Positions 30,477 through 42,039 of a DNA stretch of 64,000 nt are shown piece by piece. Source of the DNA: Lophius americanus (taxonomy: Eukaryota; Chordata; Actinopteri; Lophiiformes; Lophiidae); contig JBBDHG010000133.1 of assembly GCA_037951165.1 (NCBI GenBank), positions 331,501-395,500 of the forward strand, given 5' to 3'. The position numbers and the translations under genes were made by a program. The notes beneath the pieces were generated by a model. The model saw nothing but the letters and a program-made list of their open reading frames with translations, did not search any database and was not told the origin of the DNA. The number at the start of each line of letters is the position of its first letter. Positions within the stretch are counted from its first letter, which is position 1.

Positions 30477-33400
30477 TTAGTTTGAGGGAGATTCAGCAGC
30501 GGTCACTCTGGGCTCTAACTTCAGCTTGATGGGATTCTTAGGTGTTGTAAATCCTTCGTTTGACAGCTCCAATGGAACCTAGGTAAAAAGAAAAATGAGC
30601 CACACGCTGTAATCTGCCAAAACATTTGAGACTACAAATAGTGAAAATGTCATCTTACATCGGTCTCCTTGCAGAGGACAAAGCTGAAGTTTTGAAGGAT
30701 CTCCACCATGCCCAACTTCATCATGACGAGGGCAAACCGCATGCCAATACAGTTCCGTGGCCCGGCTCCAAAGGGCAGGAAGGTGTACGGGTCTATGTTG
30801 TCTTTGTTCTCTTTGCTGAACCTAAAAGAAGATAAATAAATATTTTAAACCGCTGATTACTTTTGAGTTTAATCTCACAATAACCTACAGTTAAACAAGT
30901 AGGGTACCTTTCAGGCTTGAAGGCGTCAGGCTCAGGCCACAACAAAGGGTCTCGTTGGAGAGTGTAAACCGGGACCACGATGGCAGTCCCTTTAGGGATG
31001 GTCAAACCGTCAATTTCCACGGAAGACTTTGTCATTCTCTCTAACCGAGTAGCTATGGGAAACAGCCTCATTGACTCGTTTACCACCATGTCCAGATACT
31101 CCATCTGCATCATCGCTTCATAAGTTGGCTGACCCTGGACGTATGATTCAATAAATAGTAGTTATTATTGGGACTGGAATTAGCTGCTGATAAAAGCAAA
31201 ATAAATTAAAGTGAAAAAATATTTCAAGTTACTTTTTGTGGGAAAGTTTCATCAATCTCCTTTTGCAGGGTCTTTTGGGTGTCGGGGTTTGTTGCCAGGT
31301 TGTATGCTAAAAATCCCATTGTGCTGCTACTGGTTTCATAGCCAGCAAAGATGAAGATCATGGCCTGAGCAAGGATCTCATTGTCAGTCAACCCTGCAAC
31401 ACAAACACACCATGATCAAATCATTCTTAGAACCAACAGAGGTAGAAAGGAACAGAGGAAGAACAAATTCTTCATTTGTGTATTTAAGAAGAGTTTTCGG
31501 TATATGTACTGGTTAATACTTATAATTGTTTATAATTTGGTTATTAACTAAGATAACACTTTATAAGTGATAAATGCTAGACTGTCATTTTGATCAGATA
31601 TTTCCTATAGTCGTATCACACATTGACCAGTCATAGGATAATTTCAGGTAAGAATCAACGCAGGTAACAACAAGGATGCTGGAGAAGGGAAGGAAACCAC
31701 AAACAAATCTCAGGCTTAGCTGTACAGACAACAGTGGGCTCATTAATCTGAAGGAAACAAGTCATCGTTGTTCTTTTTAGCTAATGATTTATAGCAGTAT
31801 ATTAATGATTTATGTGTGCTCACAATCTGATTAATAAACTCATAAGTATTAAGAATATCATTAATCCTTTTATAAGGCTAGTCTTATTGTTAAGTGGTAC
31901 TACTACTTTTCTTCTCATTGACATGCTCTCCCAACATAAAGAATGACTTCAACATAAATGGAAATAACAGATTGAAATAATCTTAATGGATCAATTGGTT
32001 CCTTTAATTCACCAAATACATAAAACATGAAGAAAAAGCATAAAGTCAATCTTTCTTACACACTATTCACATTTTTAATACACTTTTTGTTCTCAACGAT
32101 GCTCATTCAAGCTGAAAATGGCAGCAATAGAAGTTGAAACAGACCTTTTGGTGCCCAAAAGTAAAATTTTATCATCCTTATATTAATAAAACATGAGTTC
32201 CAGTTAGGTTAGAAACCGAACAGCTGTAAGAAATGTTGCTGAAAGAGCTGTGGTTAACTTTTAAAATGTTTCGCACATGTCAGAACCTGTATTCACAGTC
32301 TTTGTCTAAAAACCTGTGTTTCCCTCTTTCGCTCCCCCTCCCCTTCTTTCTGTATGTTTGTATTCTTTCGAGGACATGGCTCCACACACACCTTGCTTCA
32401 GGCTCTGCTCCACACCTAACCACAATCTACTCATCCACTGCAGAGTATCAACCCAGCCTCCCTCTCCTTCACCCGTCCCACAAGATTATATAGCTTTCCA
32501 TGTGGTAGCTATATCAACCGCTGAAATTCAACAGGATTTTTCTCTAAGTGATTTAAGCTCATCTTTACTTTTTAGACATCTCGAGTCTCGGCCGAACCCA
32601 GTCCCAACCCTGCAGACCCCTTCACCCCGTAATCCGACTCCCTCAGTCTTTGCCACGCCTGTGATTTAAGACTATAGAGAATAAACACTCTTCTCTTAAA
32701 CCTAACCACTGAAGATCGCACCTTAAAAAAACAATGTCTGAACACCTTCGCCTCTCACTTTTGATTAGATTAATTAAACTACATCAATACTTGTTGTCTC
32801 TTTTTTCTACACAGGTAACTACACTTCTACTTGAGATAATATATGTCCCGTTACCACCTCCGATAATCATGATAGTAACTATTATAGTTATTATCATGAT
32901 CATGATTATTATAATATACGGCCAATAGTCATGATAGTAAGTGAGGAAGACTCATTGAGATAAATAATCTTTACAAGAGCATCCTAGCAAAGATAAGAGA
33001 CGTAGAGGCAGAACCAAGAATTAAATCAAATCAAATCTGAAATGAATTAAAAATAGCATATATCAAATGAAATGTCTGAAGGCATCACACGTCAAGGATT
33101 ATTTGTGCATCCAAGTCTTTCAGGATGGCCTGAAATGCATTCTTTCAGACCATCTTTCTCATTTTTTAAGTCAATTTGCAGTAAATCCCTGGCAGAGGGA
33201 GCAGCAACTTTTCAAAACTTAGAGATGGACAACAGGAATAAGTCCTAGGAGCAAAGACAATAACTTTATATGTTTTTTTCAATAGACGGAGGTCAGGAGA
33301 AAAGGTGGAAGCACACTCAGAGTAGCCTTTTAAACGAGAATATACCTGCGGGTGAGTCTGCAGGTAGACAACGTTTATTAGGTTGGCAACTTTGGTTCCC

Positions 33401-36400
33401 TTTTTTTGTTCTTTCCTTTTCAAAGTCACATTTGTCTTTATACGCAAAAATACAAATTTACTTTCCATCTTTAGAGATTTTATGGATAATAACTTACAAT
33501 TTCACGTTACCTAACGAGACAGTCTGAGAATCTTCATCTTCCTTTCTACAGAACATTCCGTGGTCAGTTTTCAAATCAGATATTTTTGAGTTATTTTATA
33601 GAATGAAAATTTTAATTCAATGGATTCTGTTGGATCATTATCTGTACACAGGTAAAAAAAAGTCCCGCTGTCAAAATATCTGATTGGATTCAGCCATTTT
33701 CATTCTTAGTAACTAGCGTGCAAACTAATTTTTGTTGCAATTGTGTGTTCAGATTTTTGAATACCCCGATTTTATACTAAATGTTATTAAATCAACTTTT
33801 GAAGTATATTAGAGATTTTGTATTTTTTATTATTTATCTTTTTCTATTCTTCTTTACATAAACCTACAGGTTTCTACCACCTCACACATACACATAATCT
33901 TTTCTTTTAGATTTCATTTATAATGTCTTGTATTGATGGTGGGAAATATCCGAGCATCCGAGTCGGGCACACAACATGCAACGGACGGTAAGGACTTTGA
34001 AATTAGGGCTTAAACTCAATCTTCTGTTGTAGACAGTATCCAATTCGGGTTATGCGTGTTTATAATGTTTAAGCACACATAAGGGTCATTCTTTCCTTCA
34101 GTGGGTCAAAGACCTGAACATCAGTAAATATAAAACTTTTAATAGCAGCTGTAAATAGTGGCAAGGTTCATGAGTGGAGGAAATTGCATGATAGACTCCT
34201 TATCTACTGACTGGACCAATGCTTTCATAACATTTTAACATTACTCTTTGATCCTCAGTCATGAGGCAACTATTTTGTGCCATCAAATGTATCCAGATTT
34301 TGGTTTCCTATAAAGCGTCCTCCTTTTTGCCGTTATAAAAGTGGCCACCCTTATATATCCCGACCGGTCCCGTCGGGAAGAGCCAGGATCAGACAAATAT
34401 TTAGAGAATATGTTCAGGGCTCGGTCATGTCCGAGAAAGTCCAAGTCGGGTTCGTAGCGGGAGATCGAGCACAATTAGTTGTACAGTAATGTAATGCTGT
34501 GTTGGTTGCTGTGCTATGACTAACAGGGCAACAATATCTCGTTTTCTGTCAAACTAGCAATTAATATTAATAGAATTACACACAGTTTCATCAAGGTAAT
34601 GTGTGTAGCCTGCATAAAAAAATATTTAAACTCTAACACAAACTAGGTAATCGGTGACTCCATAAAAGTTTTCTGGATTGACTGGATCCTGAGTTCAGTG
34701 CAGGGGCGGTCCTAGGAATATTTTAATGGGGTGGCCTTTTGGGAGCAAAGCTATAAGTAGAGGTGACCACAACACACAGTTAATATTTGTGCACAGCCTC
34801 CAGAATTTAAAACATTGATTGTCAATGTTTTAGTAATGAATTAAAACAGAATTATAAGCTTCCTTGCACACAAAAGCCTGTAAATGTTCAATCTCTTTAT
34901 CTTTTATCTCTTATCTCTTTAAGTCTGCTTATATTAACAATTACAAACCAATACGATTCCTTATCTGAGCATTTTTAGTTAGGTTGAAGTTATTACATAG
35001 TCAGATTAGCAGTTGAGCAAACCACTTAACATCCGTAAATAAATATGTAATGATGTATTACCTAATACAAATCTGGGTTTTTATTCCTATAAATTAAGTG
35101 AAAATGTTTAATCTGAATTATGAAGTATACCATATATTATAGCATGCTATACACTCAAATTAAAGTACTGGGCCAGAAATAATGAATGAGTAGATGATCC
35201 GAAATGACACCAGTGCCACACAAGCTAAAACCGCCCCTGCCCTAAGCCATGAATACTGATGTAATCAAATCATGAACTGAAATTCCTCCATCTGGTTTCT
35301 TTTTCAACCCTGTTGGAAGCTTATTACCTTCTTTGTTGCTCTCGGAAATTTTATTGTCCACCATCAGCTGCATGAAGTCCACTCGATTCTGCAATGAAAA
35401 GTAATGATCATGTAATCATCAAATATGATACTGAACACAAAATATTAAGAACTATCAGGCGACCAACATCGAATCAATTGTGCAGGTAAACAGTACATTA
35501 CTGTCTACACATTACTTTGTGTTCATCTTTTTTCCGATCTGATTTGATGGTATTCAGAAAGCTGTAGAAGAAATCCAACACCTTGGCAGGGAAGAACGAT
35601 AAATTCATCTTCTCGAAAATTGGATTCAAGAATGGAAAGATGACTGGAATGGACAAGATTTTAGAAGAACATTTAATTCAGGGGTCAGGAGGGTTAAATT
35701 CATTGGCATTTTGTTCACAGCAAAACATGTAACATACCCACTAAAATAAGCAAAGGATTCAGGAAGTTGAATTTGACCATTTTCTTAATGTTTTCTACAA
35801 AAGGATCAGAGGGGCGGTTGATGGAATCGATGTCCACACTGAAAGCACTGCTCGCCACAACATCCATACTGTAAGGTCCAAAAACTCTGCAGAAAAAACA
35901 GAAAACATGTAATTCCCAAATGACTACGTCTGGAACATGAAACATTGTGAAAATATCTAATTGTTTGCGTGACCAAATGCTGTACAGTAACAATCAACAG
36001 AATCAATTACCAGAAAGAATACCAATGATGAGTCAGTAAAGACAGAAAACCGTGCTGCAAGGATCCTGATGAGAGTTCGTAAACACGAACACATCACCCC
36101 CGTTCTTCATTCCCTTCATTGGCTTCCCATCTCCACCAGGATTGATTATAAGATCTCTCTCCTCACTCACCAGTGCATCCATGCTAACGCACCCCCCTAC
36201 CTGAAAGAACTACTCACCCCACTGACCTCAACACGATCCCTCCGTTCTACCCACTCATACCGCCTCCTCCTTCCCCGGACTAAGCTCAGAACCATGGCTG
36301 ATCGGGCCTTCTGTTCTGCTGCCCCTCGACTGTGGAATGCCCTCCCTGACCATCTGAGGGCTCCACAGATGACTGAGACATCTAAAAAAGGACTTAAGAC

Positions 36401-38988
36401 TATCCTTTCTAGCAGAACCTATAACTTTTTATTAACATTGCTGCTTTTTGGTTATATTTTTATATAATTATTATTATATTTTTTATTGATGCTTTTATCT
36501 GCTTTTACCTTGTAGCACTTTGAGATTTGACCTAAATGTAAAGTGCATTATAAATTAAATGTATTATTATTATTATGTTTATGAGTCACAGGAACGTTAC
36601 TCACTCTTTAACATCGATGACTTCATCTGCCTCCGCTTTCTTGCGAAGACTCTTGACCAGGCTACCCGAGTGCTGCAACATTATCGTGTACATCTGTGCC
36701 AAGAGCAAAGCAAGTGATGGAACACGGTCACAACATCCAACACTGTGGTTAAATACAGGTATCATGGACCAATCGGGTTCAGTTTACTGAGATATTGATC
36801 TTTAAAATTTGTCAAAGCAACATTGAGTTTCTTTACCTCTTTCAGACGTCCACTGGTAAATGATGGCGAGAGAATATTGCGAATCCTCTTCCATTTTTCA
36901 TCTTCCAATATTGATACAGCATCACGTAATGGTCCATTTAGGCCTATATCCTGAATTACACACATGTATGCAAACCTATAGAATGCCTTCATCGTAGTTA
37001 AGGTAGTAATTTCAGGAAATTTGTGTTTTTTCCTTACCCGTCTGTTGGTGAAGACAGAGTAACACTCCTTAATCAAGACTGTTTTGATTATATTGGTGTC
37101 CATTATAGCCAACATAGGCTGCCTGCCATCGTACGACCTTACAGTAGAGTAGCAGAATTTTCATGAGCTCAGTAGGAGCCGGAAGTATTGGATGAGAAAA
37201 GCAGACCATGACTTAATTTTCCATCATTAATAACTAAAGAGACAAGTACACACTTACCCCCACACCTTTCCATATTTCTTGTAGCATTCTGTGTCAAAAT
37301 TATGTATACCCTGTAAGGAACGAAATGCAATGGTAATATGATTGAAGCCAATACCAGTGATAAAATCCCCTTATATTGCTGTTGCAGTCACACAAAAAGA
37401 TCTCACCTTTCTGTAGGCCAAAAATGTTCCAATGAAAGGCAGAGGTTTGGGCCCTGGAATGCCAATTGTTTTGAAAAATCCATAAGGAGCGTATCCATAT
37501 CTGAGAATTAAGCAGAATAACAAAACTGAGACTAAATTCTTTCAAGCGTGGTGGCAGATTATCTAGAAAAAGCCTTAACCCATAGCTTGGGTCACTCACC
37601 ATTTAAACGCTATGAAAGGAACCTCATACAACCTAAACCTTTAAGGATTAATAATAATCTGTGATCAAGTAAGTTTCACAATCCATATAGAAATGATAAA
37701 GCTTAATTAGCGTATAAAAAAAGATAAAAGCCATTGCAACCATGAATTTGACAACATGTTCATGCTGAAATTAAGAAAACATTTTCATCAAGTTGATAGG
37801 CAAAATACAAAAGCTATTAAAAAGCTGGTTAAGAGTCTTCAGCAAGTATAATACACTGTGTTTAACTGTAGCATTCGGAGCTATCCATGTTAGGGCTATT
37901 ATTAAGTTAGTTTGCTGTTATCTCAAAGTTGATTAAAGTTTTATCCCAAGTCACATAACTGCATGATCCGGAACTGAAGCGAAGCTACCACGGCTACTCA
38001 AAATATCATGACACGTTTTTGTAATATATATGTTTTATTCACTGAACGAAGCAAAAAAAAAAACAGCGTGTGTGCGGATGTAGGACTTTTAAGTCTCCTT
38101 CTTAAACACTTTGGTTGTCTTGTGGCTTTTTCAGATCGTTTTTCTTAATGTGTTGTGTTGTGGCTTTTGCAGAGTGCGTGTGTTGTGCAATTGATGAAGA
38201 TGTTTCCTCTATTTGCTGTGCGTGTGTGTGTTGTCAATTTGATGAAGATTTTTTCATAATAACAAAAAAAACAACAAAAAACAAAACAAAAAAATATCGA
38301 ATCGGAACTATTTCCAAATGTGGACAAAATGACCATAAAACCAAATTTAACTCGTTCAACATTTTAGATCTCACACATATTGTCCTAAATATGTCCATAA
38401 ATAAGGTATATTATTATCAGCTCTGGGCTCAGAGGGGTTAAAGCAGCTCTGAGAACAGCCTCTATTCTACACTTTACCTTTAGTTCAGTGAAGTCATCAC
38501 CTGTGACGTCATCGGACGTTATTATGTAACCGCAGCAGCTCCTTGATTGATTCTACACTACATGATATAAACAGCAGGATTCTAGACACATTTTATGATG
38601 CTATCATAGGTTGCACACAAAGAACGTGGATTCTCTTTTTGAGGCTGGGCTTTTCATTTTAAAGCAGATAAATGGCAAAACGCTAGTTAGAAGCTTATAG
38701 TTTTCTGCCAAATACAAAATAACTTTTTTTTTTGTATTTTCTCCACAGCTCCACTTCCCACTCCCGGTCCGTGTCTTCTGTCCTCAAATAATCTCAAAAT
38801 AATCCGAGTTTAAAAACACTTCCAAAGCTTCCATTAAGACTGAACGATTATCAGAAATCCGCTTCTGTAGGCTATTTTATTTTATTTTCGACACAAAGAC
38901 GATCGAGGGCTACTTACACTGTAATCAGAGTCAGGACACACACTATTAGAGTCCAGGTCTCCAAGGAAAAGTCGGGAAAGAACCACAT
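30477..38988 (-). CDS. cyp3a: Cytochrome P450 family 3, CYP3A-like, complete
   Basis: Thirteen exons on the minus strand: 38918-38988, 37407-37500, 37258-37310, 37038-37137, 36837-36950, 36605-36693, 35738-35886, 35516-35643, 35328-35388, 31233-31393, 30908-31134, 30659-30821 and 30477-30578. Sizes (71, 94, 53, 100, 114, 89, 149, 128, 61, 161, 227, 163, 102) reproduce the vertebrate CYP3A exon pattern, except that exon 9 is two codons shorter than the usual 67 bp. The product is 503 aa. An N-terminal membrane anchor spans residues 1-24 (MWFFPDFSLETWTLIVCVLTLIT), then a proline hinge (GIPGPKPLPFIGT), FTSGRLKE, GPYSMDVVASSAFSVDIDS, I-helix AGYETSS (303-309), ExxR (E360-R363), PERF, and heme loop FGAGPRNCIG with the ligand Cys440. 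All catalytic motifs are intact. Family role: ER-bound, POR-dependent monooxygenation of steroids and xenobiotics. The exact subfamily member is not assignable. Confidence 0.95.
32310..32690 (+). repeat. Possible retroelement-derived repeat in cyp3a intron 9
   Basis: A pyrimidine-rich start (CTTTCGCTCCCCCTCCCCTTC), a TATA-like TTATATAGC at about 32486, a C-rich 3' half and GAGAATAAACACTC near 32678 give a promoter-to-poly(A) layout reminiscent of a solo LTR or other retroposon seen in fish genomes. No matching ends or target duplication were found, so the call is weak. Confidence 0.3.
34701..35239. mobile_element. hAT-like non-autonomous DNA transposon in cyp3a intron 9
   Basis: Inverted termini CAGGGGCGGTCCTAG (34701-34715) and CTAAAACCGCCCCTG (35225-35239) match at 12 of 15 positions and have the CAGGGGCGG start typical of many hAT-type MITEs. 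The 539-bp interior is AT-rich with no coding frame. An 8-bp target duplication is not evident (GTTCAGTG left, CCCTAAGC right), so it is old or has been altered at one end. Confidence 0.7.
36060..36575 (+). mobile_element. LINE (L2-like) 3' fragment with RT C-terminal ORF
   Basis: An open frame at 36069-36467 encodes HITPVLHSLHWLPISTRIDYKI, APPYLKELLTPL, RSLRSTHSYRLLLPR, DRAFCSAAPRLWNALPDHLR and SKKGLKTIL, the classic C-terminal tail of L2/Rex-like reverse transcriptases. The 3' UTR (TAGCACTTTGAGATTTGACC...AAAGTGCATTATAAATTAAATG) and an (ATT)n tail follow. The copy is 5'-truncated, without the polymerase core or endonuclease. It lies in cyp3a intron 6, antisense to the gene, and leaves the exon 6 donor at 36605 intact. 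Confidence 0.88.
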
Positions 38989-39043
38989 CTTTGCTCTTGT
39001 GGAAATTCCTGCGGACTGCAGATGACCGGCGTCAAGTGTGAGG

Positions 39044-39051
39044 CATTTAAG
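39044..39051 (-). promoter_or_regulatory. cyp3a: Possible TATA-like element of cyp3a
   Basis: CCTTAAATG on the minus strand, about 60 bp upstream of the cyp3a ATG at 38988. This would put transcription start near 39015-39020 and leave a short 5' UTR, as is usual for CYP3A genes. It is a weak match, and no clear nuclear-receptor (PXR-type) element was identified nearby. Confidence 0.3.
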
Positions 39052-39199
39052 GACCTCTGCAGAGGCGGAACCACGGAGTTTGAAAACACAGCAGTTATGC
39101 AACATCTTATCAGGAGCATCAGTCCAAGCTGGTGAGCATGGTCCACCGGGCACACACTTCCGTTCTGTGTCAAAGTAGTACATTTACCCCAAAAAATAA

Positions 39200-40730
39200 A
39201 CAACAACCACTGATTGCCCTACATTACAAATGTGAGGTACTTAATCATCGTTCTTGATTACTTTCACTTGTATGCGGTAGTCCTTCAGCCCACTTGAGTA
39301 AAAACCCTCATATCTCACTGTGGATATACTACAGTCCACTAAAGTCAAAGACCTGCATTCAAAATCTTATGCAAAAGATTAAAGGTACTATCTCTTAAGT
39401 GTACTTCAAGTATCAGAGTACTCACAGTGAAGTGAAATGGTCTGCTAAGGCCTATAATGCTACTGCTGTTTTTGTTGAAGGATGAGGAAATCTATCTACT
39501 TTTTTTTTGTTGACTAATTTATGAGATTATCCCAGTGTGGTGATACCATCTGAGTACCATCACTTAAAATCATCTCTAACTTCCACAACCTCATTAAAAA
39601 AAACTATTATCTGAAAAGTAACTACAGCTGCCAGACAAATATAGTGCAGCTGAAAGTACAATTGTCTGCTAAAATGAAGTGGAGAAGAAGTATAAAGTAA
39701 TATAAAATGGAAATAATCATATAAATTACATTAAAGTGCCTCAAATGTGTACATAAGTAGAATATCTGAGTAAATGTACCCCGTTAATCCCCACAACTGG
39801 TTTTATTAATAATAAACTATTGTCGAACCAACTCAGATTCTTACGAAAATGTCCCAAAGCCGAAATGAAAAGTTGATTATCTAGAGATTCATTTGACTCC
39901 AAATACATCCTGTATAATAGTTAAACAATGAGATAGAACACTGTACCGCAGAATAAGTACTTTTATTCTAAGTGCAAGTATTTTCGATGTAGTTATTACT
40001 TTTACTGAAGTAAGAAATCTGAATACCTCCAGTTACGCTGCTGTTTTATATCAAAATAGAATAAGAATCTTGTTATTCATTATGGGTTCAAATATTAAGA
40101 TAAACTCAAATAAATAGCATCTTAAAACATCGATCATAAGTATTTTAATTGTTTGTTAAAAAAATAAAAATAGCTCCATCTGATTGGGTTCTTATCCCTG
40201 GATTCCTGTTTTTGGGGACATACTGGTAACTTGGGTCTTCCTGCAGGTGGCTGATTGGGTAATCTGGAACACCTGTGGCACCCAGGAGTTCCTGCGGTTT
40301 GATTGATGAATAAAAACTTGTTTATAGTTAAAAGTGGTATGTCTCCCTTTTTTTGTTGTGGTCATAACAAATGGTGGCTTGTTACATTGGTTCAATGTAA
40401 ATGTGAATTAATTACAAGAAACTCATATAAAATGAATTGCTTTTCTATATAATACGCGAGTCACAAAGACATTAATTATTGCACTGTAAATTTAATTCAA
40501 TTTTCAAATAAAGTTAATTTCAATACAAATAGATTATTTCAATTTATTTACATTGACCTACTAACATAGTAGAGCAATTTGGATTACATGTGACCCTTTA
40601 TACTAAGTGTATGTAATAAAATCCAATGTAAATGTTTAAAGTTATTAGAAAATATTTCAAGTAAACTTTATAATACTTTTTTAATAGCATAGTATTACTC
40701 ATTATTGTATGTGCTACTGCCCTTTTAAAT
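39200..40730. other. Intergenic, no feature recognised
   Basis: AT-rich sequence upstream of cyp3a. The small open frames have no recognisable domains, and no exon-like segment with sensible splice sites was found. Confidence 0.5.
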
Positions 40731-40740
40731 AATCCAAAGA

Positions 40741-40769
40741 CAACACACACACACACACACACACACACC
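40741..40769. repeat. (CA)n microsatellite
   Basis: Fourteen or so uninterrupted CA units. Confidence 0.9.
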
Positions 40770-41038
40770 ACCAGATAGCCTATCACTCTCTAAAGATATG
40801 CAAACCATGTGAGAGGTTAATTGGCCATAATTACAATAGTCCATTACGTCATGTTTGTTGAATGAGGGATTTTATCAAGCCATTGTGAAATACATTGATA
40901 ATAAATATAACATATTGACAGTGAAGTTTCAGGAATGGAAAAATATTAGAAAATTGTTTCAATTTTATGAAAAATAACATAAAACAGCTGCACATTTGAC
41001 TGAATAATTATCCTTGCAGATATGTGACACAAAGCTAT

Positions 41039-41071
41039 ATAATAATAATAATAATACATTTAATTTATATT
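41039..41071 (-). mobile_element. LINE tail remnant with (AAT)n
   Basis: ATAATAATAATAATAATACATTTAATTTATA matches the terminal 30 bp of the L2-like LINE 3' end in reverse orientation. Very short, so tentative. Confidence 0.4.
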
Positions 41072-41324
41072 TCAACAGACCCAGTATATTTTTTCTTTAT
41101 CTGGTGTTAATCTCAAGACCAAACATTCTTAATGTCACGGCTTCTGGATTTTTTTTTTCGGTCGAATGTTTCCGTCCTATTTGTCAGGTCGGTCGGAATA
41201 CTAAGGAGAGACTTTATATACTGTACTTGTCTCAGTATCACAATTTGGTTTAATTTTTTAGTTGTTTAAAGAAAATGAAATCCTCCAATATTGAGGAAGC
41301 TGTATGCTCAATGTAATTTTTAGT

Positions 41325-41572
41325 CGCTGCTCACGCTGCTCACGCTGCTCACGCTGCTCACGCTGCTCACGCTGCTCACGCTGCTCACGCTGCTCACGCT
41401 GCTCACGCTGCTCACGCTGCTCACGCTGCTCACGCTGCTCACGCTGCTCACGCTGCTCACGCTGCTCACGCTGCTCACGCTGCTCACGCTGCTCACGCTG
41501 CTCACGCTGCTCACGCTGCTCACGCTGCTCACGCTGCTCACGCTGCTCACGCTGCTCACGCTGCTCACGCTC
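41325..41572. repeat. 9-bp minisatellite, about 27 copies of CGCTGCTCA
   Basis: A near-perfect array of the unit CGCTGCTCA (cyclic permutation CTGCTCACG), about 248 bp long, with no visible interruption from 41325 to about 41568. As 9 is a multiple of 3, several frames are open: Glu-Gln-Arg and Val-Ser-Ser repeats on minus, Cys-Ser-Arg on plus. No flanking splice structure or start context suggests a gene, so these are treated as repeat by-products. Every unit has one CpG. Confidence 0.97.
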
Positions 41573-42039
41573 AGTCATTTAAAATGATTTAAATTCAACA
41601 GAAAAAGAAATATCAAATGTATCATTATTAAAATTATTTAAGCAGTGCTCTCCTAAACTGAATTATGTGCCATTTGGATATTAAAAAAAAAATAAAATGA
41701 AAAATGAATTTACTATTTTCATACTGTATAGCTTTAGGTGTATCTTTGAATATAGAACGAGTCTTATTCTTTCCAGTTGTTACATTTATTCTAGTTTTAC
41801 TGCAGAAACACTTTCAGGCAGTGATGAAAATGGCAACATGGAGTAATATGATAATTATTCTAAGCCCGATTCACAATATATATATACAGATTTGTATCAG
41901 ACACGAATATGACTCACGGTTCATAACATCGCCACTATCTGAATAATTAAGTAAAACTGAAGAAATGTTTTGGTATAATGGGAGCAGCGGCATTCACTTG
42001 TTTTCAAAAACAAAGCTACACAGAGATATAATTAGAAGC

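Noticed and set aside
36069..36467. 132-codon frame as a host gene
   Set aside because: It encodes the C-terminal tail of an L2/Rex-like LINE reverse transcriptase and is followed by the LINE 3' UTR and ATT tail.
41325..41572. CRISPR-like regular repeat
   Set aside because: Units are directly adjacent 9-mers with no spacers, and the genome is eukaryotic.
41258..41578. 106-codon minus-strand frame of Glu-Gln-Arg repeats, and Cys-Ser-Arg / Val-Ser-Ser frames
   Set aside because: They are by-products of a 9-bp tandem array whose length is a multiple of three; there is no gene structure around them.
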